Origin: Vanilla planifolia
Taxonomy: Eukaryota > Streptophyta > Magnoliopsida > Asparagales > Orchidaceae
Assembly: GCA_023846275.1 (NCBI GenBank)
Contig: CM043870.1
Location: 2,665,527-2,729,526, forward strand
Length of the DNA stretch: 64,000 bases
Direction: 5' to 3'
Shown here: positions 49,629 to 61,369 of the stretch, piece after piece
Position numbering within the stretch: the first letter of the stretch is position 1
Layout: every line of letters starts with the position of its first letter
Notes under the pieces: model-generated
The model's input: the letters and a program-made list of their open reading frames with translations, nothing else
Databases searched by the model: none
What the model was told of the DNA's origin: nothing
Made by a program: the position numbers and the translations under genes

Positions 49629-50632
49629 CAATATCAAAGAAAATAAAAGATGCAAGAAATATTTTGGTGATATTGGCCTGACTCGTGCCTACAACCACCC
49701 ATAGTCGACCCGACCAGGATTTTACTATCAAAATCACTTTATTTCGTCGTAACAATGGGAGGTAATCTTTACAAATCACACCTTTTGTCAGAGTAAGGGT
49801 TCATCGTCACAGTTTTAATTATAAAAACTTATAATATTAAAGCATAATACAAAACAATAATTAACCACTGTGATTTACTATTCACTTGTAAAAGTATACA
49901 TGACACAAGTTTATAAATTATGTTGTAATATGAGTGCATATATTAATATGGTTGAAACAACCCAAAGAACTTAGTTTTTGAATATTAAATCTAAAATAAG
50001 TATCAATATGCACTAACGTTATTAAGAAAAAGATGGAATCAACATAGATCTTATATTAATATGAACTTTTTTGAAAACAAAATTAAAAAAAGAATTAGTA
50101 AATAATAAATCAATTTTAAAAAAGTTACCAATAAAATGTGCAATCGAGAGCATGCTGAATCAAGAAAGAGAAAAAATAAGTCGCAAACATGGTAACAACA
50201 AAGGCGGAGATGATCTTCACCGTTCGACTGAGCTTTACGGATGAACGACTAGATAAAATATATTGTTCATAAATGTGGAGAAGATCTCAATCGTTTGATC
50301 TAGTTTTAAGGATAGATAGTAAGAAGAAAATTACTATGTAAAATGGTGGAATTAATCTCATCTATTAAATCATGCTTGTTAGATAAATGGTTAAATGGAA
50401 TCTGCTATTCATATAAGCGAGTGTGATCCAAACCAATCAATTGCAAAAATGCACAATCGAACAACACTAATTTTCCTTAGCCTTGAAGTGAATATGGCCG
50501 ATTTTTAGTCCCACATTATAAGGTGTAGATGGTGCTTAGCATTTATGAAACTTCCTCTCAACTTATAGGTCATGCTAATAGGGTTGGCTGCTCCATGATA
50601 CTTCTAGAAAGTCATAATCAATGTTACCTATG

Positions 50633-50668
50633 CACACACACACACATACACACACACACACACACACA
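50633..50668. repeat. (CA)n microsatellite
   Basis: About eighteen CA units with one TA interruption near 50647; likely length-variable and usable as a marker. Confidence 0.9.
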
Positions 50669-52044
50669 AGTTTGGCTTCACATAATCCTTTACTTAACAT
50701 TGCATGAGTCTGTTTTGACTCATTATGCTTAAGCAGATTCAAGAATTATTTCTTGACCCAATTTAACTCAAGCCACAAAGAGAATTGTGCCCTAACTAAG
50801 AGTCAGGCCTGACCCAACTTGGTTCGGTTCATTGGGTCCCCTTACCTGCAACTCCCTTAGGCCCATTGCTTAGCATTCTAGGTGACATTCTTTGAGCCGG
50901 CTTGGTCGTATGTTGTGTTCTTAAGCCAAATTTTTTGTTTTCTTTTTTAAAATTATCCATTATATTTAATTTATTTTTTATTTTTAAATTTATTTTTTTA
51001 TAGTTATTAAAATAACAAAATATTTTTCAACTACTAAAATAATAATACATAAACAATCAATAATAATGAATGTGAATGAATGATGTTATATGGCATAATT
51101 ATACCATATGTAAATAAGTGATATAATAAGTAATCAAAATAGTAGATATTTTGGAGATAGACTCTTGATTATTAGCTACTACATAAAGAGTTATCAAGGA
51201 GTTATTGATATATCATTGAAGTCAAGCCAAAATAGTCATAAACACGTCTTGACATTGCTTCATTTTTTTTATTGTTCAATGAGATATTTAGTTCAAAATT
51301 TTATAATTGATTGATCGTGTAAAAACTTAAGATTTATGATATGAAAGACACTCGAGAATAATATTAGAGAAAGTAATATAATGATTTTGTTATCATCAAA
51401 TAAGTGATGCCATTACCAAGTAGTATACGATAATATGTCAAAAATTTATTTTAGCTCATAGATAATTAAAAAAGACTTAGGTTCAAAAAATATATCCATA
51501 TAAGGGCATACTCAAAGGTGTTATAAGTTTAAAATTAAAAATCTTAGGATCATCGAGTAAATAAAAACTTTCTTTCAAACTAAAATCTTGTATTAATTTA
51601 AGCAAAAGAGAACTCAACCCAAAGGAAATTTAGTTTAAAATAATACATTTCTGATCACTCATATTGGTAATGAAGTGGTAAAGTACATACATAAGTGGAG
51701 TTTATAAAATATCAAACAAGGAATCACACGATTACATGCACTAACAAGATAATTAGATGTCATGAATATAATTTTTTAAATATGAAATAACGCATCTAAG
51801 TTATTTTTTGATAATTTCATACTTTTATAGATATTAGATAATGTGTCAAGATCTCCTCTTTTTAGCCTCTTGCTCGCCTTCTCAAGGCACCTCCAGAATC
51901 ACATCATTAGATTTCGCACACACAACACGCTTGTATCACACAAGTTTGGTGACAGCTCTTCATTATTTCATTCAAAAATTTATTACTTACAATATGGTGA
52001 GCATCCTTATATATAGAGACCTCAAGAGTATAAAAAAATTTGTT

Positions 52045-52770
52045 AAGCTAAGAATATAAAATGATATTTTAGAATTCTAAGACAAATTTTTGAACTTTTA
52101 AAAGATATTTCAACTCTAGAACTGGTAGATGGTTTATCCGAGAGTTGGATTCAACAAGTTTGTGGTATAGGTGGAGAGGCATGGGTTGATTGTAAAGTAG
52201 AAGTATTAGGAATAGTGGAACGAATGGTACAAGTTTGAGAGCAAAAAGTAGATGAAGGAATCTCACGCTTATAAGTATTAATCTTCTAAGTTTTTTTTAC
52301 ATCACAAGTCATTTGATATGTCTTTTCTAAACTAGTAATATTTCTTAATTATAACTTGGCTTGAATGGACTCCCTGAGCTTAGCTCGAAATCAAGACAAT
52401 ACTACTCGATTTGACTCTTGTACACCACATCTAAGCACATAATCCTTAACTTTAGCAACATACTCATTAACAATCTTTAAACCTTAAGATAGGCATTGCC
52501 AATTTTCTAAAAGTTCACTTGAATATGAAGTTGGAACATATTTAGCTATTAGGTGAATCTTGAGGTATTCGTACGACTGAGGTAAAGCTTAATCTTAATC
52601 AAGATATCCTTTTTCTAATGAATGAATAAATAATTTAGCTATGATGTGAGCACATTTTTTACAAATTGAGAATTTTGATGCTCACTAAGATCATATCAAT
52701 CAAAATAATGCTTCATTCTTATTTCTCAACCTTATTATGCTTTAGGGTCTAAACTACCATTGAGCTTCTA
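52045..52770 (-). mobile_element. Antisense Ty3/gypsy gag remnant
   Basis: Read on the minus strand, the region follows a gypsy gag core. LTSYSSELLENWQCLS-like sequence (about 52545-52490) stands where families have LPTSYxxxLLxxWxxLxQG. It is followed by VNEYVAKVKDYVLRCGVQESN (about 52475-52410) and then a VVLS.FRAKLRESIQ segment (52410-52365), the conserved end of the retrotransposon gag domain. Downstream is a Ser/Pro/Thr-rich stretch like the linker before the zinc knuckle. Several stops interrupt the frame. No pol was found to the left on this strand, so it is a gag-only fragment. Confidence 0.65.
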
Positions 52771-54590
52771 TTTTAACCATGCTAATCTGACAATCATCAT
52801 CCCTATCATTATTCTATTATGGGTTTATGGAGTAGCTCAACACCTAGGTCAATATTTCAATATGTTAGATTCATTTTCAGATGACATTTTTATGACTTCG
52901 AAGTCACTTGTCATAGGCTTACTTAATCTACTTATTCCCCTCAATCTATTATCTCTTATATTATTAGAATTGGTTTAGTCGTGTTTCTATGGTTACTCTT
53001 AGATCTTGCATCAAATGAGTTAGTTCTAAAATTACATGTTGTATTACTAAGTCCATGGCTGATTGTGATGGTCGAGAATCAGATATCTAAATTATTTTCT
53101 AAATTAGTGGTCATAAATTATTAGGTTAAAAACAAAGTTCTTAATTTGAGATTATAAAGAAAAAAATAAAACAAATAAATCCTGAAATATAAAATAAGAG
53201 ATCATATAATTAAAGAGATGTGATATTTTTATATTTTAGTTTTGAAATATTTTTATATTTTTTATTTATATTAAATGTTATTATATCTTAAATGATCATC
53301 ATTTTATATTAATCCCAATATATTTTCTCAAGCAATATGTTAATAAACTTAACAATGTGATCTTTTTATTATTAAGATCCCATACAATTATCTAGGGTTA
53401 ATAATTATATATTATAAAAAATAAAAGAATAAGATTTTAAATAGATAATTTATTATTATTATTGATGATTTATTTAGATTATCGTTAGTAATAATTATTT
53501 CATTAATTAAGGAATGAAAAGAATGATATTCTCTTCATTTAAGATGAATGAGTTCAATAAGAGTTAATAATTATGAAAAAGAACTAGAATAGAAGTAATA
53601 ATATAATTCTTTCTCTTTCTTTGAACTTGAAAACTTTAAAACAAAAAAATAAATAATTAATTAAACAAATATTATTAATTTATGCAAGATATGTTGAACG
53701 AATTTGATGATTAAGCTGATACAATATTTCATATTTAGTTTTGCTTTAATTTAATATATTTTTAGATTATTATAGATTATAATGGATCATACCAAATTTT
53801 ATAATATTTTTATACATGCATATTTTATTATTTTGTTTTTCTTTTTATGAAGGATAATTTGATCATATTTTTAATATATGTTTTGATTTATATATATTTT
53901 TTATAAATATGCTTCATAAAATAAAAAAAATGAGAAAGTTTATTTAATAAAAAAATTTTGAAAAGGTTTGGTGTCTCAAAAAACACATTTTCATTTTTAT
54001 CTCCTTTATTTATTATTCTCACCATTATCTTGTTACAAAGTATCTATCATACTCTTATCCTTAATCACTAACTCGTATTTAATAGATTAATATAACAAAA
54101 CTTATTAGATCGACAAATTATTAATAATATGTCTAAAATTAAGAACATCTCCAAATTATTAAACACTAGAACAAAGCATCCTAATGATTGATTGGTTTGG
54201 TTAAAGTGGCTTGAGGCATTTTTGTAAATTGTTTATTTCTTCAAATTTCTATTAATGCTTTGTTAATAAGTGATGATGACCTTTCTCTTGACCAAGTAAA
54301 GATTATATGATATTTTATTCTTCAAAATGTTCATGATACGTCACAAGGTATTCATAATATATTATTTTATGGTGACAAAAAATAATAATTATATTTCTAT
54401 CTTAGTAGCATAAAAAATCCTTTTGGATATTGAAAACAAATGAATTAAAATTCGATATGTTTTAAAAAAAAAATTATAATATAAATATTTATTTTAATTT
54501 GTATAAGCCATCCCGACCCGACCCGACCCGAAAATGTAGTTAACTGTGACCCAATTACCAGCCTGTCACCTATCTAACAGTTCATTTACA
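52771..54590. other. AT-rich intergenic DNA
   Basis: No exon is recognised. At 54512-54530, right next to the exon-like block, the sequence CCCGA is repeated nearly four times (CCCGACCCGACCCGACCCG), standing out in AT-rich DNA. Confidence 0.45.
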
Positions 54591-54594
54591 CCTG

Positions 54595-54811
54595 AAGCCA
54601 ATACGGAGTTGCCGACTGCCGTCGCGTCGTTGTCGTCATCATATTCCCGATTCTGCTCGAGGAATTTGTTCGTCTCATTGATTGTCGTTCTGATATTAAT
54701 CTCTTAGATCTGCACTACACTCGCGCTCCACTCTCGATTGGCTTTCTCGTCGATTCCTTCGCTACGAGCTTCTGCTTTGGTGGATTACCTGTCGGGGAGC
54801 TGATCTGTAGG
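54595..54811 (+). other. Candidate 5' UTR exon of a gene lying to the right of the window
   Basis: About 215 bp of GC-richer, pyrimidine-rich plus-strand sequence contain no ATG. The block ends at a strong donor, CTGTAGG followed by GTGAGT at 54812-54817. This is the usual look of a plant non-coding first exon followed by a leader intron. The intron side is T-rich. The next acceptor and coding exons could not be found before the copia element at 55.4 kb, so coding exons are probably beyond 64000, with the nested retroelement inside the first intron, or the gene has been split by it. Confidence 0.45.
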
Positions 54812-55447
54812 GTGAGTTGCACCGCGATTGGATTTGCTATTTTCTCCATGCTTTCTCTTTCTTGATTATGGATCAGATTCTTTTTCTCTGTTTACCGGAT
54901 CTTGCTTGTCGTACTGTTGTATGGCATTGTGGATTCGAAATATAGTAAGTAGTTAATTGCCCAGGCTTACGTCGTTATTCTATTTTTTTTTAGAATGAAA
55001 TGGAAAGCTAAATTAGAAAGGGATCCATGAGATTTGTGGATGTTTGCTTCGTACGACCGTGATATAATTGGAATGTGCTGTTGAAATTATTTAGCAAAGT
55101 ATAGTTCAGGAGACGAGCAAGCTTTTTCTTGGCCAGATGATTTGGAGATTACTTTGCTTAAAGTGTTTTTTTAAGTGATGTTAGGTGATTTGTTGTCTCT
55201 GAAATTTGATGATTGTTAGTCAATAATTCATTTCCATGTGATCCGAGTTTTTAAATCTCATGAAAATTGAGTGGTTCGATATGACTTTTTTACCTTTCAC
55301 CATATTTTTGGTACCCGTCTTCCTTTTTTATGCCATTCTGCTAATTTAGTACTAAAATACCTTCGTATATTGTGCATTTTTTGAGCCAGAAATGATGCTA
55401 CTCCTTATGTTAGGCCAGCTAGCTTTAATGGACAAATTATTAAGCTT
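54812..55447. other. T-rich DNA between the candidate exon and the copia LTR
   Basis: The sequence looks like plant intron (T-rich, no open frames). It fits the start of a leader intron interrupted by the retrotransposon that begins near 55448. Confidence 0.35.
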
Positions 55448-55770
55448 TGTGGGAAAACCAAATAAAGATCCTAAAATTATCGAATTATTTGTTTTTCAAA
55501 TTAGTTCTAGCTTTCTTTTTTTATTTTTTTGTTTCCTTGGATTGGTTTCCTTATGTTTAAGGATTTAATTAGTTTCCTTTTTCTTGAGTTTCTTTATGCT
55601 TGAGATTTTTATAAGTTTTCTTTTCGTTTTTCTTCATTTTTCTTATTTTGTGAAGGGATAGTTTTCAAATGTAGAAAAATTGGTTATTGTAATTTGTTAT
55701 AAGAGATTGTAAGTTGATTAAGATTAATAAAAGAGAAAATCATTATTTTCCCATTCATTCTTTTAGATTT
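55448..55770 (+). repeat. 5' LTR of the copia element
   Basis: It starts TGTGGGAAAACC and is followed by AAATAAAGATCCTAAAATTATC. The same order (AAATAAAGATTTTACAATTAT, then TAAATTAGTTATAGTTTTCC) begins at about 63931 near the window end and aligns with 55460-55530, identifying an LTR pair. The right border is set by the primer-binding site just after. Length is about 320 bp. Confidence 0.75.
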
Positions 55771-55771
55771 G

Positions 55772-55787
55772 TGATATTAGAGTTGGT
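55772..55787 (+). other. Copia primer-binding site
   Basis: TGATATTAGAGTTGGT closely resembles TGGTATCAGAGC-type sites of plant copia elements, complementary to the 3' end of initiator methionine tRNA. Two or three substitutions indicate decay. Confidence 0.65.
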
Positions 55788-55809
55788 CCTTCCACAAGTG
55801 TGAATATCA

Positions 55810-56366
55810 ATGGCTACCAATGTTGATCGGATGGCAAACTGCACATTGTCGACAACAAAATATTTTGGGATTTTGATTGTTTACAACCCTCAATTATTTG
55901 TTGTGAGTAGTCTTCCCAAAAACCCCTAAATCTAAATCACCTCTCATAAATTAAATGTGACTAATTTTATATAGTGGTATCAATATGTTTTGTTTGTAAT
56001 CAAGGACAATGGAAAAATCATTTAACAAGAGCAATGGCAACACCTCCATCAACATCAACCAATTATAGTGTATTTGAAGTACAAAATTCTGTTGTGATGG
56101 CATGGTTAATAACCTTAATGAATCAAAGGATTGGGTACTTTTACGAATTCTACCAAACAACAAAAGAAGTGTGGAATGTAGTGAAAGTGTATTCAAATCC
56201 TGAGAATATATTACAAATTTTTCAAGTTTGCTTCAAGATTTGAAACACTCTAAAGATTATGTTATCCATCACCAATTATATTAATATGCTCTCAAAACTA
56301 TGATAGGAAATTAATTTGTTTTGTAATGTCAATTGGAAATGCCCTGATAATAGTGTCCTATTGACT
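55810..56366 (+). pseudogene. Copia gag, 5' half
   Basis: An ATG at 55810 (MATNVDRMAN) begins the frame, which breaks early. From 56030, in another frame, come TNYSVFEVQNSVVMAWLITL and then TKEVWNVVKVYSNPENILQIF. This is the conserved gag core, where relatives have ENSxVMSWLINSMxPxIG and AKEIWDAVxxxYSDxxNxxQIFEL. NWKCPDNSVLL (about 56332-56362) is the next conserved segment, and there the nested element starts. Confidence 0.75.
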
Positions 56367-56975
56367 TGTGGCTTTGGAGATCTTGGTGTACACGAAGATA
56401 GTCGAATTACTTTATTTAGCAAAAGTCTTTAGGCCCATTATCCATATCACAACTTTTTCCCAACTAGATTTTTGTAGTAACTAAAGTTGTTTTGAGAATA
56501 ATTCAGTTACTTAAGAAAAAAAATGCTTTCTTTGGTTATCTTAGAGTTTCATATGTAATCTTCAACTTTAATGTGCTTCCCTCTTCAAATTTTCTTTTGG
56601 TTTTGTGATATTTTTCAAAGGACAAGTCTCTTCTATGTCTTCAACCTTTCTATTAATGGTTTGTTCCCTCTATTGTTCGTGTTGAACATTCTTCTCTTTT
56701 ACTTAGCTTTGATAATATAATAGCCATGTTAAATCTTTTATGATATACATGCAAAACCAATTCTATAGGATCCTTCCAAATTCGAATTAACTTTAAATAA
56801 GAATTTTAATTTGTATTGTAGTGTTCTTTTTAACTATTTTAATGTAAGGTTTCTAAGTCTAGTCTAAATTGGAAAGGCTTTTAAAGTAAGGTTTCTCGTT
56901 TGTACTTTAGTATTTTATAGGCTTTCCACTATGCGGGTGATTAATCATTTACTACAATCATTCTTTGGAATTTTT
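56367..56975 (+). repeat. 5' LTR of the nested gypsy element (right end probably truncated)
   Basis: It aligns with 59344 onward at several places in the same order: ACGAAGATAGTCGAATTACT with ATGAAGATTATCGAATTGCT; CTATTGTTCGTGTTGAACAT with TATGTTATTCATGTTGATTG; TCTAAATTGGAAAGGCTTTT with TCTAAATTGAAAAGGCTTTA. Divergence is strong, implying an old insertion. The 5' copy lacks about 150 bp present in the 3' copy. Confidence 0.7.
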
Positions 56976-56980
56976 TTGCA

Positions 56981-58900
56981 GTATATTTTGACGATATACT
57001 AATACATAGTCTAAATAAGGAGAACGCTTGGATTGTTTGATGTAAGTGTTAGAGGTTCTTAGAAGAGACATGTACTATGTCAACTTAAAAATACATGTTT
57101 TTTTTACCTTTTTTATATAGTTCTTGTATATAATATTTTCAAAAAAAGAATATCAATACATATGAAGAAGGTCAAAGCTATTATAGAATATCTATGAAAT
57201 TTGAAGTTTTCATGGATTAGGTTCATTTTATAGTCAATTCATTAAAGGCTTCATTATGATTATAGTAATAATGATTGAATGTCTGAAAAAGAGTGAGTTA
57301 TAATGAGGGAAGTTGTAGAAAAGGCTTTTGGATAGATCAAATATGCTTTGATCACGTAATAGCATTACGCTTACTAGACAAAGTATTTGAGGTGGTGTGC
57401 AATGCTTCTGATATGGAATAGGGGTATTGTTGAGCAAGGATGGACATCCTTTGGCATACTTTAGTGAAAAACTAAGTAAACCAAAAGAAAAGCATTCAAA
57501 TTGTGACAAGGAGTTCTATGTGGTGGTGCAGGCTTTAAATCATTGACATCATTATTTGCTATCAAAAGAATTTATATTATATCATGATCACCAAGCCCCT
57601 TCACAAAAGAAACATAATGTCATACATGCCAAGTGTATACAACTTATTTAGGATTATACCTTTGTTCTAATGCATGGGGGTAAGAACTTTGAACAAGTTG
57701 ATGGATGGACGTTATTGTATTTATCTATTATTATTATGAAGGTGATAGTGTTTGATAAGTTGAGGGTTTAATATAAGTAATACCATGATTTCAAAGAAGT
57801 ATATATGTACATAAATATGAGCCAAAATCTTCATAAGCATGATTTTCAAATCGGAGGTGTTCGTCTTTTAAAAGACTCTAATTTATGCATTCTTGACTCA
57901 TCTTTGAAGAATTCTCTAATGAAGAAGTACATGATGATGGTATTGTTGAACCTTTAAGTAGGAACAACTTTTTATTCTTGCAAGAGGATCAATTTTATTG
58001 GCCCAATACGAAGATGGATGTTGTCAAGTTTACCAAATGGTCAAATGAACTAGATAGAATACTATATTTTGTAATTATTTGCAATAACAAATGGACCATG
58101 AAGACTTAAGCATGAAATTTTTATTCTACATGAGGAAATGGCTCGATATTAATGGTATTAGGCAAATGTTTGAACATGATACATTTTATAGCATGCATTT
58201 GGGATGTCTCAAATGTTTTTAAATTCTTAACAGGATAATAGGTTTCATAGACCTCCAAAAACAATATTTTAAACATTTTTGCTTGAAATATTTTTTTTCG
58301 AACAAGACCTTATGGACCAATATAGGAATTTGATTATTGTTTTTCTTAAGTAGTCATCCATAACCGCGTGGATAGACATAGCTAATAAATCGGAGTCTAA
58401 GGAATCTATTAGGGTGTTTAATTTCAAGAAAGCATTAAGCATATGGTACCTTACTACTTGTTTTTGAATTTACTTATAATGTTAGCATCAGTAAGTCCAT
58501 TGGTCACAACCCATTTAATATACTTATTAGATATGAACCTAGAAAACCTATTGATCTTATGGAATAAATTGTCATATATAAAACCAGTGAATTTTGCATT
58601 ATCATGTATATAATAATGCATGACTTGCATACAAAAATTTAATGAAAGCTTACAATGAATAATGAAAAATATAAAGCACATGCAGACTCACCCAAGGTTG
58701 AATTAGTTAAGAGATGGCAATAGAGTAATGATAAGGGTAAACCCAAAGAGGTTTCTATCTGGACACTATAAGAAACCAAATGTTAGGAAGATGGGTCAAT
58801 AAATTTCTTATGAGAATTCGAGAGAATGTTTATGAACTTGAATTGCCTACAGACATAGGCCTTACTCTTATGTTCAATGAATTAAATTTAACATTGTATT
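56981..58900 (+). pseudogene. Gypsy pol remnant: RT active site, RNase H, integrase
   Basis: RT: VYFDDILIHSLNKE (56981-57022) with the catalytic YxDD-type box, then VLEVLRRDMYYVNLK. About 57140-57260: KKVKAI and SFYSQFIKGF, the connection segment (relatives: FHGLxSFYRRFIxxF). RNase H: VFEVVCNASDME (57387-57422), then a YFSEKLSK-like block and a C-terminal DKEFYVVVQAL-like block. Integrase zinc-binding region near 57840-58050, with FYWPNTKMDVVKF; core fragment MIHFIACIWDVSNV at about 58170; C-terminal part SPFNILIRYEPRKPIDLME (about 58515-58570), EKYKAHADS (58665-58690) and VYELELPTDIGL-like sequence (about 58830-58870). Numerous stops and frameshifts. Gag, protease and the first part of RT are absent. 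Confidence 0.8.
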
Positions 58901-59343
58901 AGAAACAAGGTCATAATATTTCTTTTCCTTGATTTATGTCATTTACACCTCTTTTACTTTCCATGTGAAGCCATCTTTTGCTAGATCCTAACATATGTCA
59001 CACCATCTCCTCAAGCCTTTCTACAAATAATAGACCAAGTTCTTTTGCATGGAACAATGGATCATATCTTCCACTAACATTCTTGGATGTTGGTTCACAA
59101 ATGGGGGCAATTAATGATAGTTGATAGTGCCACCATTTGTATCTCAAAGATGTTGAATTGAAGCCATTCTTGATGGTCAGATAGTGATTCATTTAGATGG
59201 AGTTTAGTTGTATTTCATATGATAAAAGGATTTTCCAATTTTTAAGGATTCATGAGTTACACTTTAGGAGATGGAAAGGTTTTCTTTAGATTTGTTAGAG
59301 TTTTAGTGTGAGAAATAATTAAGAGTGATTCCTTCCTAGCGGA

Positions 59344-60345
59344 TGTGACTCAGAGCTCAAGAGATATAGGCATGTATGAAGATTATCGAATTGCTGTGTT
59401 TAGCGGACATCTCTCAGCTTAACATCTAGAATATCTAGATTACAATCTTTCCTTAACTAGATCATGTACTAGTTAAAGCAGTTATTGTAGCCAATTTTGA
59501 TTGTGTTTATTTGTCATTGTGTGTGAGAGTCACAAAATTACTTTTGTGTGAGGTTTTCTGTGTCATATACATACTATGTGATGATCTGTGGTAAAATTTG
59601 TTGGGTTGTGATCTCGTGAGTCATGGGGCTGTTTTGATAAAACTACCTTAAGTCATCCATGTATTGCATGAGATAGTCCTCTAGTGTTTTATGTGAAATC
59701 TCTAGGTTTGTTGTGATACTTCAAATTTTGGTTGATATTATGAGATTGCAAAAAAGATGACTCGCTTCGATGTCTTCTACTCTATCAATTTTTTTTAGTT
59801 AATGTTTCTCTATGTTATTCATGTTGATTGTATCTCCATTATTTTTAGTTTTAATGATGTTATAATTATGTTACATTTGTTATATTGTGTATATAACTAA
59901 ATTTATAAGATTTTTTTTTTGAATTAATGTTATATAAAGGCCTTAATTTTTACTTCGGTATTTTTTGTAAGTGTTCTCTAAGTATGATTTTTGACTTTAA
60001 TCTAAATTGAAAAGGCTTTAATTGTAATTTAGCTTATTGTTTATATGTTTCATGAATTGCAATTTTTCATAAGATATTCATTTACATCTGACATTGGAAT
60101 GCATTGTAGCACATTTTAATTAAAAAACTTGGAAAAACTAAGTGTTCAAAAGACTTTTAAGTGTTCATTTTAAAAAGCTTATCTAACCTTGAGTCATACA
60201 TCTAGGAAAATAATAATCCTTCATTTTTAGATGTCGCATTAACATGTGTTTACTTTCATGCATACTGCACAATATTTAAAACATTACAATTTTAAAAAAC
60301 TCATATTTAGGAAGTTGATTTGAAATTAGGCAGCATCACCTATAC
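59344..60345 (+). repeat. 3' LTR of the nested gypsy element
   Basis: It starts TGTGACTCAGAG and aligns piecewise with the 5' copy. Matching to the 5' copy stops near 60113 (GCATTGTAGCACA). The next ~230 bp have no counterpart on the left and precede copia gag, so they may be the true LTR end lost from the 5' copy. Confidence 0.6.
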
Positions 60346-60720
60346 AACGGGATGTTAGAGAGTGATCGAACACTTGATTTTTACAAGGCCTACATTTGCA
60401 TCTTGATAATGTTCAAGAATATGTACTTGGCACAAAGCCTTTACTTATGCTAAAGGAATTATTTGTTGAAGTTCAGCATGAAGAGAGAAGGCAAAGTTGA
60501 TTTCTTTGTCATTACATAACATAGAAACCAAGATAGTAGTACAAGGATTTACATTCCTTACAAGCCACAACATGGGCCCCAAAAGGAATTTGTAAAAATG
60601 ATTACAATTGTGGTGTGAGCATTGTACCAAGGACATGAAAATATTCATGGCAAACCACAGATTGGGAACCACAAAGTTAGAAGAGAAAGAATGCTTATAT
60701 GGCTAAGTTAGCAATTGGTG
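60345..60720 (+). pseudogene. Copia gag, 3' half with zinc-knuckle remnant
   Basis: FLQGLHLHLDNVQEYVLGTK, then PLLMLKELFVEVQHEE (about 60380-60485), matches the conserved stretch FLAGLNxELDEVRGRILGxxPLPxxxEVFxEVRxEE. About 60615-60670 holds GHENIHGKPQIGNH, the end of the CCHC knuckle (relatives: GHTxxTCWKLHGKP). This is the direct continuation of the gag half ending at 56366. Confidence 0.75.
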
Positions 60721-61369
60721 TTATGTTCCAAACATTTATAGAAAAGTAGGATGGAGGTTATTTAAAAATTTATAACTTCCTCATTGGTTATAGATGAATC
60801 CAAAACTATCTCATCAACCTCTAATGGTTTTATAGCTCTTACAATACATAAGGTTATTTTTTTCTTTTCTGTCATATAAAAGACCATATGATACTTGGAT
60901 GATAGACATAAGTTCTTCAAATCATATAACAAGTTCCAATATAGGATTCAATAACTATAAAACATATGTAAATAAATTGTTAGGATTATAATAATAGATG
61001 GATCTGCATATATGACAATTGGGTGAGAAGATATGGAACATAATGGGTAGAAGATTGGGATTGTAATAATCAATTAGCAATGTAGAAGAGCAAAATGATC
61101 TCTATTTCTTGTTAAATGTTGGTTGTACTTCGAGTGTGAAGTTATCTATTGATTTTTTTCTTTGTTTTATAAATCTAATGTTCAATTGTTATATAATAGA
61201 TTAGACCACCAACGTTTTTCTAATTGAAGTGTATGTATCCTAGTTTTTTATTAACAAAGATTTTTTATCATTTTATTATATGATCATTTTACTCTTACAA
61301 AATAAACTCATGAATTTTATTCACCTCACAAATACAAATCATTTAATCCATTCCAGTTAATTCATGGTT

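Larger units (their letters stand above)
48741..52040. other. AT-rich intergenic DNA
   Basis: No gene is recognised. The stretch holds a perfect (TA)12 microsatellite at 49605-49628 and a near-perfect CA microsatellite at 50633-50668. Slightly GC-richer patches at about 49676-49725 and 50740-50900 have no open frames of note. Confidence 0.45.
56367..60345 (+). mobile_element. Nested Ty3/gypsy element inside the copia gag, internally deleted
   Basis: It has two related LTR-like copies (about 56367-56975 and 59344 onward) in direct orientation. Between them lie RT from the YFDD box onward, RNase H and integrase, all in the copia's orientation. Copia gag resumes after it at about 60345, which shows insertion into an older copia. 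The right border is uncertain (60113-60345) because the 5' LTR seems truncated and no clean target-site duplication is visible. The whole nested block is about 3.7-4.0 kb, short for a gypsy. Confidence 0.75.

Noticed and set aside
50529..50732. 67-codon frame
   Set aside because: It reads through the CA microsatellite (His-Thr repeats) and has no other support.
58998..59192. 64-codon minus-strand frame
   Set aside because: It lies between the nested gypsy integrase and its 3' LTR and resembles no family clearly enough to support a gene.
59344..60113. Possible independent repeat unrelated to the gypsy
   Set aside because: It aligns in order with 56367-56975 on the other side of gypsy pol, so an LTR pair is the better explanation.
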